NCBI GenBank assembly: GCA_030431085.1
Contig: JAUIJW010000004.1
Span: forward strand, 1 to 30,710
Direction: 5' to 3'
DNA: 30,710 nucleotides
Origin: Bacteroidia bacterium
GTDB taxonomy: Bacteria; Bacteroidota; Bacteroidia; Flavobacteriales; Flavobacteriaceae
The number at the start of each line of letters is the position of its first letter. Within the stretch, counting starts at the first letter, position 1. Under the pieces are notes generated by a model, which worked only from the letters and a program-made list of their open reading frames with translations, did not search any database and had not been told where the DNA came from. The translations under genes and the position numbers were made by a program. Of the stretch, positions 8,114-15,636 are shown piece after piece.

Positions 8114-9817
8114 CTAAAGTACTGAGCTATGAATTTTCACATCTGAATGCTGCCAAGATGTATCGAATTTTTCTTTTGTTTTACCTGCCTCACTTACTTT
8201 GTTTTGCCCTAACTGACTTTTGTAAAGCCCTATTAATGACCAACCATTATCTGGCAATTTTTCTAAATCTTGTAAATAAACTATTTCGGCTTCTTTAAAT
8301 TTTTTCGCTTTTAATAGTATATCTCCTAAAGTGTGCCTTGTAGGGATATGCCAAGACGAAGGCTCTGTATAACTTAGACCATCTTCTAAAAGTACTGCAC
8401 TTTTCAAATGCTCTATGGCTTCTGTATAATTTCCTTCAGCTGAGGCTATTTCACCCGCTACAATCTGATAAGCGATTTTAGACATGGTGTATGTTGAATT
8501 ATCTGCCGTGGCAATTACCTCTTTTAAAGATTCGTCTTTTTGCATAATATCTAAAGCGTCTAACTCTTCTTTCGCTTCTTTTAAATTATTTTTTCTTAAA
8601 AATGCTATGCCTCTAGCATAGTGGTATATTAATTTGTAGTGCTTATATTGATCGCCAGGGTAAGGGGTGGTTAGTATTTCATTCCACTTTCCAAATCTCG
8701 TATAAGCTAGCAGGGGTGTTGAGGCGAAATCTTGTAAAAAAAACAGCTCCCCCATATCGCCGAGAGGCACTTTATCTGCAGTTTTTTTTGCTGCTTCAAT
8801 TGCGATATTACTACTGCCTTGTAAACTTGCAGCAGACCATAAAAAATGAATATTATGTGGATAATAAGCCAACGGATATATACCCTGTGCATAACACTGA
8901 GAAATGTAATCTTCATCTGCTAAAATGGCCTCTTGATTTACCTTCACGGCATCATTATAACGGCCCACTCTAATATAAATGTGCGATGGCATATGTACGA
9001 TATGTCCAGCAGCTGGCATTAAGGCGCCTAACCTTTCCGCACTTGGAACACCTAAATCTGGTTTTGGCAACTCTACCATATGTATATAATAATGATGCGC
9101 TCCTGGATGGTTAGGATTACTATGCATAGCTTTTTCTAAAGCAAGCTTCGCTTCGGGAATATTGGGCGATGGGTTACCCTCTTTATCCCAATAATTCCAA
9201 GGCACTGTATTCATAACCGATGCCGCATATAACGTTAATATATCTTCGTCTTGATTAAATCTTTCGGCAACCTTAGCCATAGCATTCATATAATACCCAT
9301 TTAGAAGATTCACTTCAACCGACAAATCTGCACTATATCTTTTATACAGGGCATTTATTAAAGCTTTTTCTTTATCTGTACAATCTTGTGATAAATTTTT
9401 AGCTTTTTCAATGGCCTCCCACGCTTTTTGTTTTCTTTCATCATCTGGAAACTGATCATTAATATTTGGCCCTAGAGCATATGCCTGACCCCAATAAGCC
9501 ATGGCCGCCTTAGGATCTAGTCTTGCCACCTCCATAAAAGATCGATGCGCCTCTGGGTGATTAAAGGCATAGGTCAATTTCAAACCTTGATCAAAATACG
9601 TTTGTGCCTTTATATTTTGTGTTGAAATACTAAAATGATGATCGCCTAAATTCTTTATCAGTGGTGCAATTTGACTTGTAGTGTCTACATTTTCTATTAA
9701 GAATTTAGTTGGTGTGCATTTTACAATGCTCATAGCCACTTTAGGTTGTTCTTTTTTACAAGAAGCAAGTGATAGCAAAACTATGGCTACGGTGAATAGG
9801 GAGGGTAATAGCTTCAT
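8114..9817 (-). CDS. Tetratricopeptide-repeat lipoprotein
   Basis: This 567-residue protein begins MKLLPSLFTVAIVLLSLASCKK, a clear lipoprotein signal with lipobox LASC (Cys20). The mature part is built of helical repeats. TPR-like units are visible at AQTYFDQGLKLTYAFNHPEAHRSF (about residues 72-95), around ALEKAMHSNPNHPGAHHYY, and at the C-terminus (AEIVYLQDLEKLPDNGWSLIGLYKS). The central part, with AAGHIVHMPSHIYIRVGRY, is shared by a widespread family of TPR proteins of unknown role. The protein is probably anchored in the periplasm or outer membrane. The gene sits between DUF420 and the small CxxC gene. It is on the same strand but has its own 134-bp upstream region with an inverted repeat, so it is probably a separate unit. 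Confidence 0.86.
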   Translation of the reverse strand: MKLLPSLFTVAIVLLSLASCKKEQPKVAMSIVKCTPTKFLIENVDTTSQIAPLIKNLGDHHFSISTQNIKAQTYFDQGLKLTYAFNHPEAHRSFMEVARLDPKAAMAYWGQAYALGPNINDQFPDDERKQKAWEAIEKAKNLSQDCTDKEKALINALYKRYSADLSVEVNLLNGYYMNAMAKVAERFNQDEDILTLYAASVMNTVPWNYWDKEGNPSPNIPEAKLALEKAMHSNPNHPGAHHYYIHMVELPKPDLGVPSAERLGALMPAAGHIVHMPSHIYIRVGRYNDAVKVNQEAILADEDYISQCYAQGIYPLAYYPHNIHFLWSAASLQGSSNIAIEAAKKTADKVPLGDMGELFFLQDFASTPLLAYTRFGKWNEILTTPYPGDQYKHYKLIYHYARGIAFLRKNNLKEAKEELDALDIMQKDESLKEVIATADNSTYTMSKIAYQIVAGEIASAEGNYTEAIEHLKSAVLLEDGLSYTEPSSWHIPTRHTLGDILLKAKKFKEAEIVYLQDLEKLPDNGWSLIGLYKSQLGQNKVSEAGKTKEKFDTSWQHSDVKIHSSVL

Positions 9818-9846
9818 GACGAGTTAGGTTTGTTAGTATATGGTTA

Positions 9847-9878
9847 ATTAACTTAACACATCATATCATTAAGTTAAT
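9847..9878 (-). repeat. 10-bp perfect inverted repeat upstream of the TPR gene
   Basis: ATTAACTTAA (9847-9856) is repeated inverted as TTAAGTTAAT (9869-9878) with a 12-nt spacer. It ends 30 bp before the TPR gene ATG. It could be an operator or a leader hairpin; it is AT-only and has no U-tract, so it is not a convincing terminator. Confidence 0.4.
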
Positions 9879-9951
9879 AAGGTATTTATCGGATGGTACT
9901 TGCGAAGGTACAAAAAAATAAGTACACTACTGACAATAAGCTACTTAAACT

Positions 9952-10470
9952 TTAGTAGTAAGGAGCAATTAAGACATAAACCAAAACACCACTTACGGCC
10001 ACATACAACCAAATTGGAAACGTAATTTTTGCCAATTTTTTATGCCCTACTACATCATTGGTCAGCCCTCTAACAAAAGTAATGAGTACTAATGGTATCA
10101 CAACAATTGAAAGTATAATATGTGTGATTAAAATGAAGTAATATAGGTACTTGATTATCCCTTCTCCTCCAAATGATGTAGAATTTGATGTCATATGATA
10201 CAACACATACAACACTAGAAATAAAGCAGATAGCCCTATAGCCAATTTCATTAATTTTTCATGCAATTTTAAACGCCCATTTTTAACAGCCCAGACGCCC
10301 ACCAATAAAGTAATGGCAGTAAATGCATTAATGGTGGCATAAATTGGAGGTAAAAAAACTGGCAATTCTAAATTTAATTTCACCCCAAATAATAAGGCCA
10401 CCACTAAGGGAATCACTATCGATAATACCGTAATGATTTTGTTGTATTTTTTTTGATCAACTGTACCCAT
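9952..10470 (-). CDS. DUF420 family membrane protein (cytochrome oxidase locus)
   Basis: This 172-residue inner-membrane protein has about five hydrophobic segments. It matches DUF420: PIYATINAFTAITLLVGVWAVKNGRLKLHEKLM in the first half, conserved histidines in LHEK, YHM, THI and GHKK, and a C-terminal helix after FPIWLYVAVSGVLVYVL. Members are nearly always encoded with haem-copper oxidase genes and are thought to help oxidase assembly. That is also the context here: it begins 9 bp after the SCO gene stop on the same strand and is the last gene of that transcription unit. Confidence 0.9.
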   Translation of the reverse strand: MGTVDQKKYNKIITVLSIVIPLVVALLFGVKLNLELPVFLPPIYATINAFTAITLLVGVWAVKNGRLKLHEKLMKLAIGLSALFLVLYVLYHMTSNSTSFGGEGIIKYLYYFILITHIILSIVVIPLVLITFVRGLTNDVVGHKKLAKITFPIWLYVAVSGVLVYVLIAPYY

Positions 10471-10479
10471 GACCCAATC

Positions 10480-11115
10480 TTAATCTTTTAACAATTTGGC
10501 TATATCTTCCTTTAACCATTGCACTTGCAGAGGGTCTAACCCATCATAAAACTTTAACGGGTTTTCGTTATCACCAGCCTTGATTGTTCTAGACCTGATA
10601 TAACCTTCTTTATCAATTAAAGCAAATAACCCCGAATGCTCAAACCCACCTTCTGCCTCTTTGTTTTCTCCAGCGTAAAGCTTAAATCCCTTATTAGAAA
10701 ACTCATAGATTTTATCTTTGTTACCAGTAAGAAAATGCCAATTTTTTAATGTGGCACCATTTTTTTCAGCGTAAGCTTTTAATACCTCTGGCGTATCTCT
10801 TTTAGGATCAATACTAATAGAGGCAATACCAAACTCTGGATTACCGTAATAAGCACTTTGTATTTTTAAAAGGTTTTTATTCATTTTAGGGCATATGGTA
10901 GGACAAGATGTAAAGAAAAACTCAACCACATATACCTTTTGATCGTAGTCTTGATGACTAACGGTATTACCATTTTGGTCTATAAAAGAAAATTCTGGTA
11001 CCTTTTCGAACTTAAGTAAGTTCGTTGATCTTACTTTTTGATCTATTTTAGGCAAAGCCCAAATACCAAACACTAAAATGACTAATGCCACGATGATGTA
11101 TGAATTCTTTTTCAT
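10480..11115 (-). CDS. SCO1/SenC family copper chaperone
   Basis: This 211-residue protein is anchored by an N-terminal helix (residues 6-22) with a thioredoxin-fold domain outside the membrane. The copper ligands of SCO proteins are present: Cys71 and Cys75 in FFFTSCPTICPKMN, and His160 in GGFEHSGLFALID. These proteins deliver copper to the CuA site of cytochrome c oxidase subunit II, or keep its cysteines reduced. SCO sits between the degenerate thioredoxin-fold gene (7-bp gap) and DUF420 (9-bp gap), forming a tight three-gene unit downstream of the subunit IV terminator. Confidence 0.95.
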   Translation of the reverse strand: MKKNSYIIVALVILVFGIWALPKIDQKVRSTNLLKFEKVPEFSFIDQNGNTVSHQDYDQKVYVVEFFFTSCPTICPKMNKNLLKIQSAYYGNPEFGIASISIDPKRDTPEVLKAYAEKNGATLKNWHFLTGNKDKIYEFSNKGFKLYAGENKEAEGGFEHSGLFALIDKEGYIRSRTIKAGDNENPLKFYDGLDPLQVQWLKEDIAKLLKD

Positions 11116-11122
11116 GGTGCTA

Positions 11123-11776
11123 TTAAATTTCTCTTTTGTTCTCTTTCAATGCTTTTCGATATTCTGCAAGTAAGACTTTTACATCGTCTACCATTTTTTG
11201 ATGTATGGGGGCGACATCTTCGGCATTATAACCATACAGCATACCATTAGGCTCATCCTTATCATCATTTCTCCCTCTTAAGTTCATATCTCTATCAATA
11301 ATAAAGGCATATGGGGTATACATATTCTCGTTTAATTGATATTCTGTCTTAAAGCTATTAAAAAAGCTTAATATTTCAGAGGCCTCTCCATATACAAAAA
11401 ACCACTTCTGTATATCAAAAATTGCACCTAATTCTTTTTTTAATTGATGGGCATCTTTCTCTGTACCCTTAGGTAATACTACCACCATTTGAAAAGTTTG
11501 ATAACCATAAAAATGCTTATAAATTTTTTCATTTAAGTTCAGGGCGTTGGTTTTATGGTTTAGAATATCATCCCCTAGAAAACAAACAATCGATATTTTA
11601 TTGTCTAATGAAACTTTTTTTTGAGCCTCAAACGGTGTGACATCATTAACTTGTTGAGTAAGTACTGGCAATTTGGCAAAGTCATTCGTACCTGTTAACA
11701 ACAGTAAATAGAAAATAAGTGGGCCAAAAAACAGGATTGCTAAAACCCATTTGCTTTTGTTATTTTTTTGTGCCAT
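11123..11776 (-). CDS. Membrane-anchored thioredoxin-fold-like protein of the oxidase cluster, lacking copper ligands
   Basis: This 217-residue protein has one N-terminal membrane helix (about 10-28) and a soluble domain. I know no named family for it. The domain resembles the adjacent SCO in layout: a strand at KISIVCFLGDD where SCO has its CxxxC, a strand FQMVVVLP, a segment QKWFFVYGEASEI matching NWHFLTGNKDKI, and a late strand AFIIDRDMNLRGRND like the typical FLIDRxGxIRG. It has one cysteine (Cys65), no CxxxC and no matching histidine. I infer a degenerate SCO-like assembly or scaffold protein. It starts 20 bp after a terminator and is the first gene of the unit with SCO and DUF420. Confidence 0.75.
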   Translation of the reverse strand: MAQKNNKSKWVLAILFFGPLIFYLLLLTGTNDFAKLPVLTQQVNDVTPFEAQKKVSLDNKISIVCFLGDDILNHKTNALNLNEKIYKHFYGYQTFQMVVVLPKGTEKDAHQLKKELGAIFDIQKWFFVYGEASEILSFFNSFKTEYQLNENMYTPYAFIIDRDMNLRGRNDDKDEPNGMLYGYNAEDVAPIHQKMVDDVKVLLAEYRKALKENKREI

Positions 11777-11796
11777 TGGTCTAAAAAAGGTATAAA

Positions 11797-11832
11797 AAAA
11801 GCGTTCTGATCAAAATAAATCAAAACGCTTTT
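11797..11832 (-). terminator. Intrinsic terminator after the subunit IV gene
   Basis: On the minus strand the stem AAAAGCGTTTTGAT pairs with ATCAGAACGCTTTT around a loop of about 8 nt; the one non-Watson-Crick pair is U-G in RNA. A run of seven T follows the stem. It separates the ctaB-to-subunit-IV unit from the SCO unit. Confidence 0.85.
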
Positions 11833-11850
11833 GGTGTTATTTCATCGTTC

Positions 11851-12195
11851 TTAGTAGCTCCATCTGGTCCAGCCTTTCATAATTTCGTATAAAGCATCTC
11901 CTTCATACAACAAGAAAAATGACAAATAGCAAATTAAGAAAATAACCGGCCAAACAATTGCTCTTCTAAACCATGTTTCTTCATCTTTTAAATGCATAAA
12001 ATACCATGCAATACCATAGGCCTTTACTAAGGTTAGTATCAAGAATATCCAATTTAAGATACTCGTTCCTAATACAACGGTTAAATTAAGTGAATCTGGT
12101 TTTACTATACCTAAAGCAACTTCAACTATAGTAACTAAAGATAGAAAGAAGAATACTTTCCAGATTAATGCTGTATGTGATTGTGCGTGTGACAT
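11851..12195 (-). CDS. Cytochrome c oxidase subunit IV family protein
   Basis: This 114-residue protein has three transmembrane helices (about 9-29, 38-60, 80-100). It contains the family pattern LVKAYGIAWYFMHLKDEETWFRR in the middle, typical of prokaryotic cytochrome c oxidase subunit IV (COX4_pro). It is a small non-catalytic subunit that stabilises the haem-copper oxidase. It follows the long subunit III gene by 16 bp on the same strand and ends the first unit of the cluster, with a strong terminator 19 bp past the stop. Confidence 0.9.
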   Translation of the reverse strand: MSHAQSHTALIWKVFFFLSLVTIVEVALGIVKPDSLNLTVVLGTSILNWIFLILTLVKAYGIAWYFMHLKDEETWFRRAIVWPVIFLICYLSFFLLYEGDALYEIMKGWTRWSY

Positions 12196-12211
12196 TGATT
12201 GCTATATTTTT

Positions 12212-13189
12212 TTAAATTAAATAGAAGAATGTAAAAACAAATACCCAAACTAAATCTACAAAGTGCCAGTATAAACCAACTTTTTCAACCATTTCGTAAT
12301 GGCCACGTCTTTCGTATGTTCCAATAATCACATTAAAGAAAATGATGATATTAATAACAATTCCAGAAAAAACGTGAAAACCGTGAAAACCTGTAATAAA
12401 GAAAAAGAAATCTGCAAAGAGCGTTTCACCATATTCATTTTCTTTTAAGTTTGCTCCTCTTACCACATTGGTTGCATTGGCCAAAAGTTTATTGGCTTCT
12501 TCTCTAGAAACTATGGTTTTTTTCTTGGTATCTAGGTTGATTAATTCTGTTCTTAGGGCAATCTCTTTGTGCTTTGCAAAACCTTCTTTTACCTGTTCTA
12601 AAGTTACAGGAGGTAAAGCTGCTTCTTCCATAAACCAAATACCTTTGTCTTTGGTTTGAGTTATTCTTTCGGCATGTGCTGAAGAGGCAAAACTTTCTAA
12701 AGTTACTTGATGCCCAGATTCATCTACAAATTGTACAATCTTACCATCAGATAATTTTACCGCCCCATAGGTACCACCAATAAAGTTTTTCCACTCCCAA
12801 GCTTGAGAGCCCAAGAAAATCAAACCTCCGATAATGGTTAAAAACATATAAAGAATAACCTTATTTTGTTTCATATGTTTACCAGCATCCACTGCAAGCA
12901 CCATGGTTACAGAAGAAAAAATCAGTATAAAGGTCATAAACGCCACATAATACATTGGGTATACACCATGTATAAATGGTATGTGCGTAAATACCTCATC
13001 TGCTATGGGCCAAGAATCTATAAATCTAAAACGAATAAACCCGTAAGCGCCTAAAAACCCAGAAAACGTTAATGCATCAGACATGATAAAAAACCACATC
13101 ATCATTTTACCATAACTTGCTGCAAATGGTCTGTCTCCGCCACCAGCCCAAGATGTTCCTTTTGAGGATTCAGCAATAGTTGCCTCCAT
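12212..13189 (-). CDS. Cytochrome c oxidase subunit III (long form with soluble insertion)
   Basis: This 325-residue haem-copper oxidase subunit III has the family signatures: MMWFFIMSDALTFSGFLGAYGF near the start, the glutamate-containing helix end GSQAWEWKNF (about 127-135), then FITGFHGFHVFSGI and YWHFVDLVWVFVFTFFYLI at the C-terminus. Between residues about 136 and 255 it carries a hydrophilic insertion of about 120 residues not present in canonical subunit III, placed between two helices and likely on one face of the membrane. Such long forms are known in Bacteroidota, usually beside a short paralogue, as here. The 135-bp gap before it is AT-rich with an 8-bp TTTTATCA inverted repeat (13247-13268), which I cannot classify. 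Confidence 0.93.
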   Translation of the reverse strand: MEATIAESSKGTSWAGGGDRPFAASYGKMMMWFFIMSDALTFSGFLGAYGFIRFRFIDSWPIADEVFTHIPFIHGVYPMYYVAFMTFILIFSSVTMVLAVDAGKHMKQNKVILYMFLTIIGGLIFLGSQAWEWKNFIGGTYGAVKLSDGKIVQFVDESGHQVTLESFASSAHAERITQTKDKGIWFMEEAALPPVTLEQVKEGFAKHKEIALRTELINLDTKKKTIVSREEANKLLANATNVVRGANLKENEYGETLFADFFFFITGFHGFHVFSGIVINIIIFFNVIIGTYERRGHYEMVEKVGLYWHFVDLVWVFVFTFFYLI

Positions 13190-13324
13190 ATAATTTTGGT
13201 TATTTTTTAATTAATCTATGTAAATTTTACCTAACAAATAAATGATTTTTATCAGTTTTTTGATAAAAGGCAAAAATAAAAAAATAAATGATAAATAAAA
13301 TCAATTGCAATTAAAATATAGGCT

Positions 13325-13885
13325 TTATCCTATAAAATAGAAAAACAAGAATAGATAAATCCATAAAGCATCAACAAAGTGCCAAAAGATAGCTCCTAAT
13401 TCTAAACCTAAATAATTATCGCTACTATATTTACCTTTTATGTTTTGATATAACACCCTTACTAACACAATAATTCCTGCAAATATATGAACCATATGTG
13501 CTATAGTAATTACGTATAAAAATGAAGAAGACACATTACTTTGTTTCCCTGTAAAGTAAAGACCCGCCTCTATGAGTTGTTGAAATCCTTGGAATTGAAA
13601 ATACACAAACCCTATTCCTAAAATTAAAGTGGTTAGAAGTAGTGATGTTGTTTTCTGTTGATGATTGGAGGCTATTGATTTTTTAGCCATGATAAACGTG
13701 ATACTGCTTAAAATGATTAAAGCTGTACTGATGAAGAATGCTATTGGCAAATCAAAACTTACCCAATCTTCTCTACTTTTACTAACTACATAGGCACTGG
13801 TAAGTCCGGCAAACATCATCGTCATGCTAACCATAGACACCCAAAGCATTTGTTTATAAGACCTCTCTTTAACTTTTTTCTCCAT
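13325..13885 (-). CDS. Cytochrome c oxidase subunit III (short form)
   Basis: This 186-residue, five-helix subunit III has the core signatures SMTMMFAGLTSAYVVS near the start, IAHMVHIFAGIIVLVRVL in the middle, and IFWHFVDALWIYLFLFFYFIG at the end. It resembles CyoC/CtaE but lacks the first two helices of the seven-helix form. The frame is open to an ATG at 13915, which would overlap ctaB by 26 nt. ATG 13885, four bases after the ctaB stop, fits the family start (MEKKVKERSYKQMLW) better. Having two different subunit III genes in tandem suggests both are built into one oxidase, or serve alternative oxidases; subunits I and II are elsewhere. Confidence 0.92.
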   Translation of the reverse strand: MEKKVKERSYKQMLWVSMVSMTMMFAGLTSAYVVSKSREDWVSFDLPIAFFISTALIILSSITFIMAKKSIASNHQQKTTSLLLTTLILGIGFVYFQFQGFQQLIEAGLYFTGKQSNVSSSFLYVITIAHMVHIFAGIIVLVRVLYQNIKGKYSSDNYLGLELGAIFWHFVDALWIYLFLFFYFIG

Positions 13886-13889
13886 TCTT

Positions 13890-14783
13890 TTAATGTAAAA
13901 ATTTATCAATGACATAAATAATCTGAATCACCGTGATATACAACACACTAGATAACATTAATTTACGTGCTACCACATCTGTTTGCTCTCGATGTAGCTT
14001 AATTCCGTAATACAGCATCAACAAACCAAAAACAAAAACCAAAATAGCTGAAATAGGCAATAGATATAGTTCTCCTGTTACTCTAAATACCGGTATAACA
14101 GATACCAATAACATAAAAATGGTATATAATATGATTAGTTTACTCGCCTTCTGATTTTTTTCTCCTGTAGGCATCATATTAAAACCCGCCTTTTTATATT
14201 CATCAAACTGAAGCCAACCTATTGCCCAAAAATGTGGAAATTGCCAAAAAAATTGGATCATAAACAACATACCCGCTTCAATACCGAAATGACCTGTGGC
14301 CGCTACCCATCCTAACATAAAAGGTATAGCTCCAGGAATAGCTCCCACAAATACTGCCAAAGGTGTTATTGGCTTTAATGGTGTATAGGCACTGGTGTAT
14401 AAAAAAATCGATATGGCACCAAACAATGCTGTTTTCGCATTAATACTGTAGAGCAATAAAATTCCTACAATGGTAAGCACAACCGCAATGATCATAGCCA
14501 TATTAACTGATATTCTACCTGTAGGGATTGGCCTATTTTGGGTTCGTTTCATTAATGCATCTGGCACTCTTTCAATAATTTGATTGAATGCATTCGAGGC
14601 ACCAACCATACAGTAACCCCCTATTAATAAAATCATTAATGTACGCCAATTCACATGATCAACCGCTAACAAATATCCCGCCAAGGACGAAAATACAACA
14701 CTTAAAGAAAGTCCCACTTTGGTAAGTTCTTTAAAATCGCTCAAAAACGTATGGTTAACCAGGGCTACTTCTTTGTTTTTCAA
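13890..14783 (-). CDS. ctaB: Protohaem IX farnesyltransferase (haem O synthase)
   Basis: This 297-residue UbiA-superfamily prenyltransferase with about nine membrane helices converts haem B to haem O for the oxidase. The polyprenyl-diphosphate site is visible as NAFNQIIERVPDALMKRTQN followed by RPIPTGR (residues 64-90). The first acidic position of the usual NDxxDxxxD is Glu71 rather than Asp, with Asp75 kept; this variant is common in the phylum. A second loop has QFDEYKKAGFNMMP. The start is TTG 14783: there is no ATG before the first helix, and the promoter at 14843-14814 places transcription start about 24 bases upstream. First gene of the oxidase assembly block. Confidence 0.94.
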   Translation of the reverse strand: MKNKEVALVNHTFLSDFKELTKVGLSLSVVFSSLAGYLLAVDHVNWRTLMILLIGGYCMVGASNAFNQIIERVPDALMKRTQNRPIPTGRISVNMAMIIAVVLTIVGILLLYSINAKTALFGAISIFLYTSAYTPLKPITPLAVFVGAIPGAIPFMLGWVAATGHFGIEAGMLFMIQFFWQFPHFWAIGWLQFDEYKKAGFNMMPTGEKNQKASKLIILYTIFMLLVSVIPVFRVTGELYLLPISAILVFVFGLLMLYYGIKLHREQTDVVARKLMLSSVLYITVIQIIYVIDKFLH

Positions 14784-14813
14784 ACCTTAAAATTCGTTGG
14801 ATAAAAATTGCTG

Positions 14814-14843
14814 CAAATATATTTATTAATTAAGGATTGACAA
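14814..14843 (-). promoter_or_regulatory. Promoter of the ctaB/cytochrome oxidase operon
   Basis: On the minus strand, TTG (14843-14841), exactly 19 bp, then TATATTTG (14821-14814) is a near-ideal Bacteroidota promoter. Transcription should begin near 14807, giving a leader of about 24 nt before the ctaB TTG codon. Confidence 0.65.
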
Positions 14844-14876
14844 TAAAAAAAATGTCTAAAAAAAACTAAAAAACCC

Positions 14877-14906
14877 TTTGCGATTTCTGAAAATGTATTA
14901 AATTTG
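14877..14906 (+). promoter_or_regulatory. Promoter of the tRNA-Gly/tRNA-Leu unit
   Basis: TTTG (14877-14880), an 18-bp spacer, and TAAATTTG (14899-14906) match the Bacteroidota consensus at every fixed base. It lies 44 bp before tRNA-Gly and is arranged head to head with the ctaB promoter, 33 bp away. Confidence 0.65.
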
Positions 14907-14950
14907 CGCTCGCAATTAGCCGATACAAGATACGATCTTTAAAATATATT

Positions 14951-15022
14951 GCGAAAGTAGCTCAGGGGTAGAGCATCACCTTGCCAAGGTGAGGGTCGCG
15001 GGTTCAAATCCCGTCTTTCGCT
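14951..15022 (+). tRNA. tRNA-Gly (anticodon GCC)
   Basis: A full cloverleaf of 72 nt is present: acceptor GCGAAAG/CTTTCGC, D-stem GCTC/GAGC, anticodon stem TCACC/GGTGA with loop TTGCCAA (anticodon at 14983-14985), and T-arm GCGGG-TTCAAAT-CCCGT. The discriminator is T and CCA is not encoded. It is cotranscribed with the tRNA-Leu that follows. Confidence 0.96.
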
Positions 15023-15069
15023 CTAGACTTGTAGACAGAACATCTACACTACAAATACCAATAATTTAC

Positions 15070-15158
15070 GCTCGGATGGTGGAATTGGTAGACACGTTGG
15101 ACTTAAAATCCAATGAACAGTAATGTTCGTGCGGGTTCAAGTCCCGCTCCGAGTACCA
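15070..15158 (+). tRNA. tRNA-Leu (anticodon TAA)
   Basis: This is a class II tRNA with a long variable arm. The acceptor GCTCGGA/TCCGAGT has a G-U first pair. The anticodon stem TTGGA/TCCAA holds loop CTTAAAA (anticodon at 15104-15106), and the T-arm reads GCGGG-TTCAAGT-CCCGC. The discriminator A is followed by an encoded CCA (15156-15158), unlike the other two tRNAs here. An intrinsic terminator follows directly. Confidence 0.95.
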
Positions 15159-15200
15159 AAACTCCTTTTAATCTTATGATTTTAAGGAGTTTTTATTTTT
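15158..15200 (+). terminator. Intrinsic terminator of the tRNA unit
   Basis: AAAACTCCTT pairs with AAGGAGTTTT around an AT-rich partly paired loop, and is followed by ATTTTT. It starts at the last base of the tRNA-Leu CCA. Confidence 0.8.
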
Positions 15201-15492
15201 ACTGCAAAAAACTAACCCTTCCATTATTATTCCGCACACTTAGGCAGCTCAGGCATTAAATATTATACAAACTTAAAGCAAGTACCATCGCAGCATCAAT
15301 TAAAAAGACTGAAAACTAAAATTTAGTGCATCTAATAGTTCATTTTACATAAAATATTCTAAAACCGCTTACCAAGATTAAAAATTAGCTTCATCAGCTA
15401 TATTAACAAATAGATTTTGATTTTAAGAGTGTTTTAACACCGTTCTCTCATTATTTTATTAGTTTATAATAGGAACAAAAACAATATTATAT
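15201..15492. other. Intergenic region, no gene seen
   Basis: About 290 bp of AT-rich DNA. I find no convincing ORF, tRNA or consensus promoter on either strand. It holds two short dyads, TAGCT/AGCTA near 15385 and GTGTT/AACAC near 15430. It presumably carries the promoter of the small ORF at 15493. Confidence 0.4.
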
Positions 15493-15636
15493 ATGGGAAT
15501 TATAGAAGACAAAAAGAAATTTAAACGTACGAAAAAACAAAAATATCCAACCAATCCGACTGGAAATACGGATGAAACCAACAATCAATTCGATATTGAT
15601 AAAAAAACCATTAAAAAACAGCAAAATAAATCGTAG
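15493..15636 (+). CDS. Small lysine-rich ORF, 47 residues (hypothetical)
   Basis: ATG to TAG encodes 47 residues: MGIIEDKKKFKRTKKQKYP, then a polar NPTGNTDETNNQFD middle and a lysine-rich end (KKTIKKQQNKS). The protein is strongly basic and hydrophilic with no hydrophobic core, signal or membrane helix, so it would be disordered alone and could bind nucleic acid. I do not recognise a family. It lies 37 bp before the DUF1801 gene on the same strand, as if cotranscribed. The longer upstream reading of the DUF1801 frame would overlap it, which supports the shorter DUF1801 start. It could be a chance ORF in AT-rich DNA. Confidence 0.4.
   Translation: MGIIEDKKKFKRTKKQKYPTNPTGNTDETNNQFDIDKKTIKKQQNKS

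Noticed and set aside
9896..9911. GTACTTGCGAAGGTAC hairpin with a GNRA-type loop
   Set aside because: On the + strand it is followed by A, not T, and no gene runs that way; on the minus strand one pair is lost and no U-tract follows. Probably chance.
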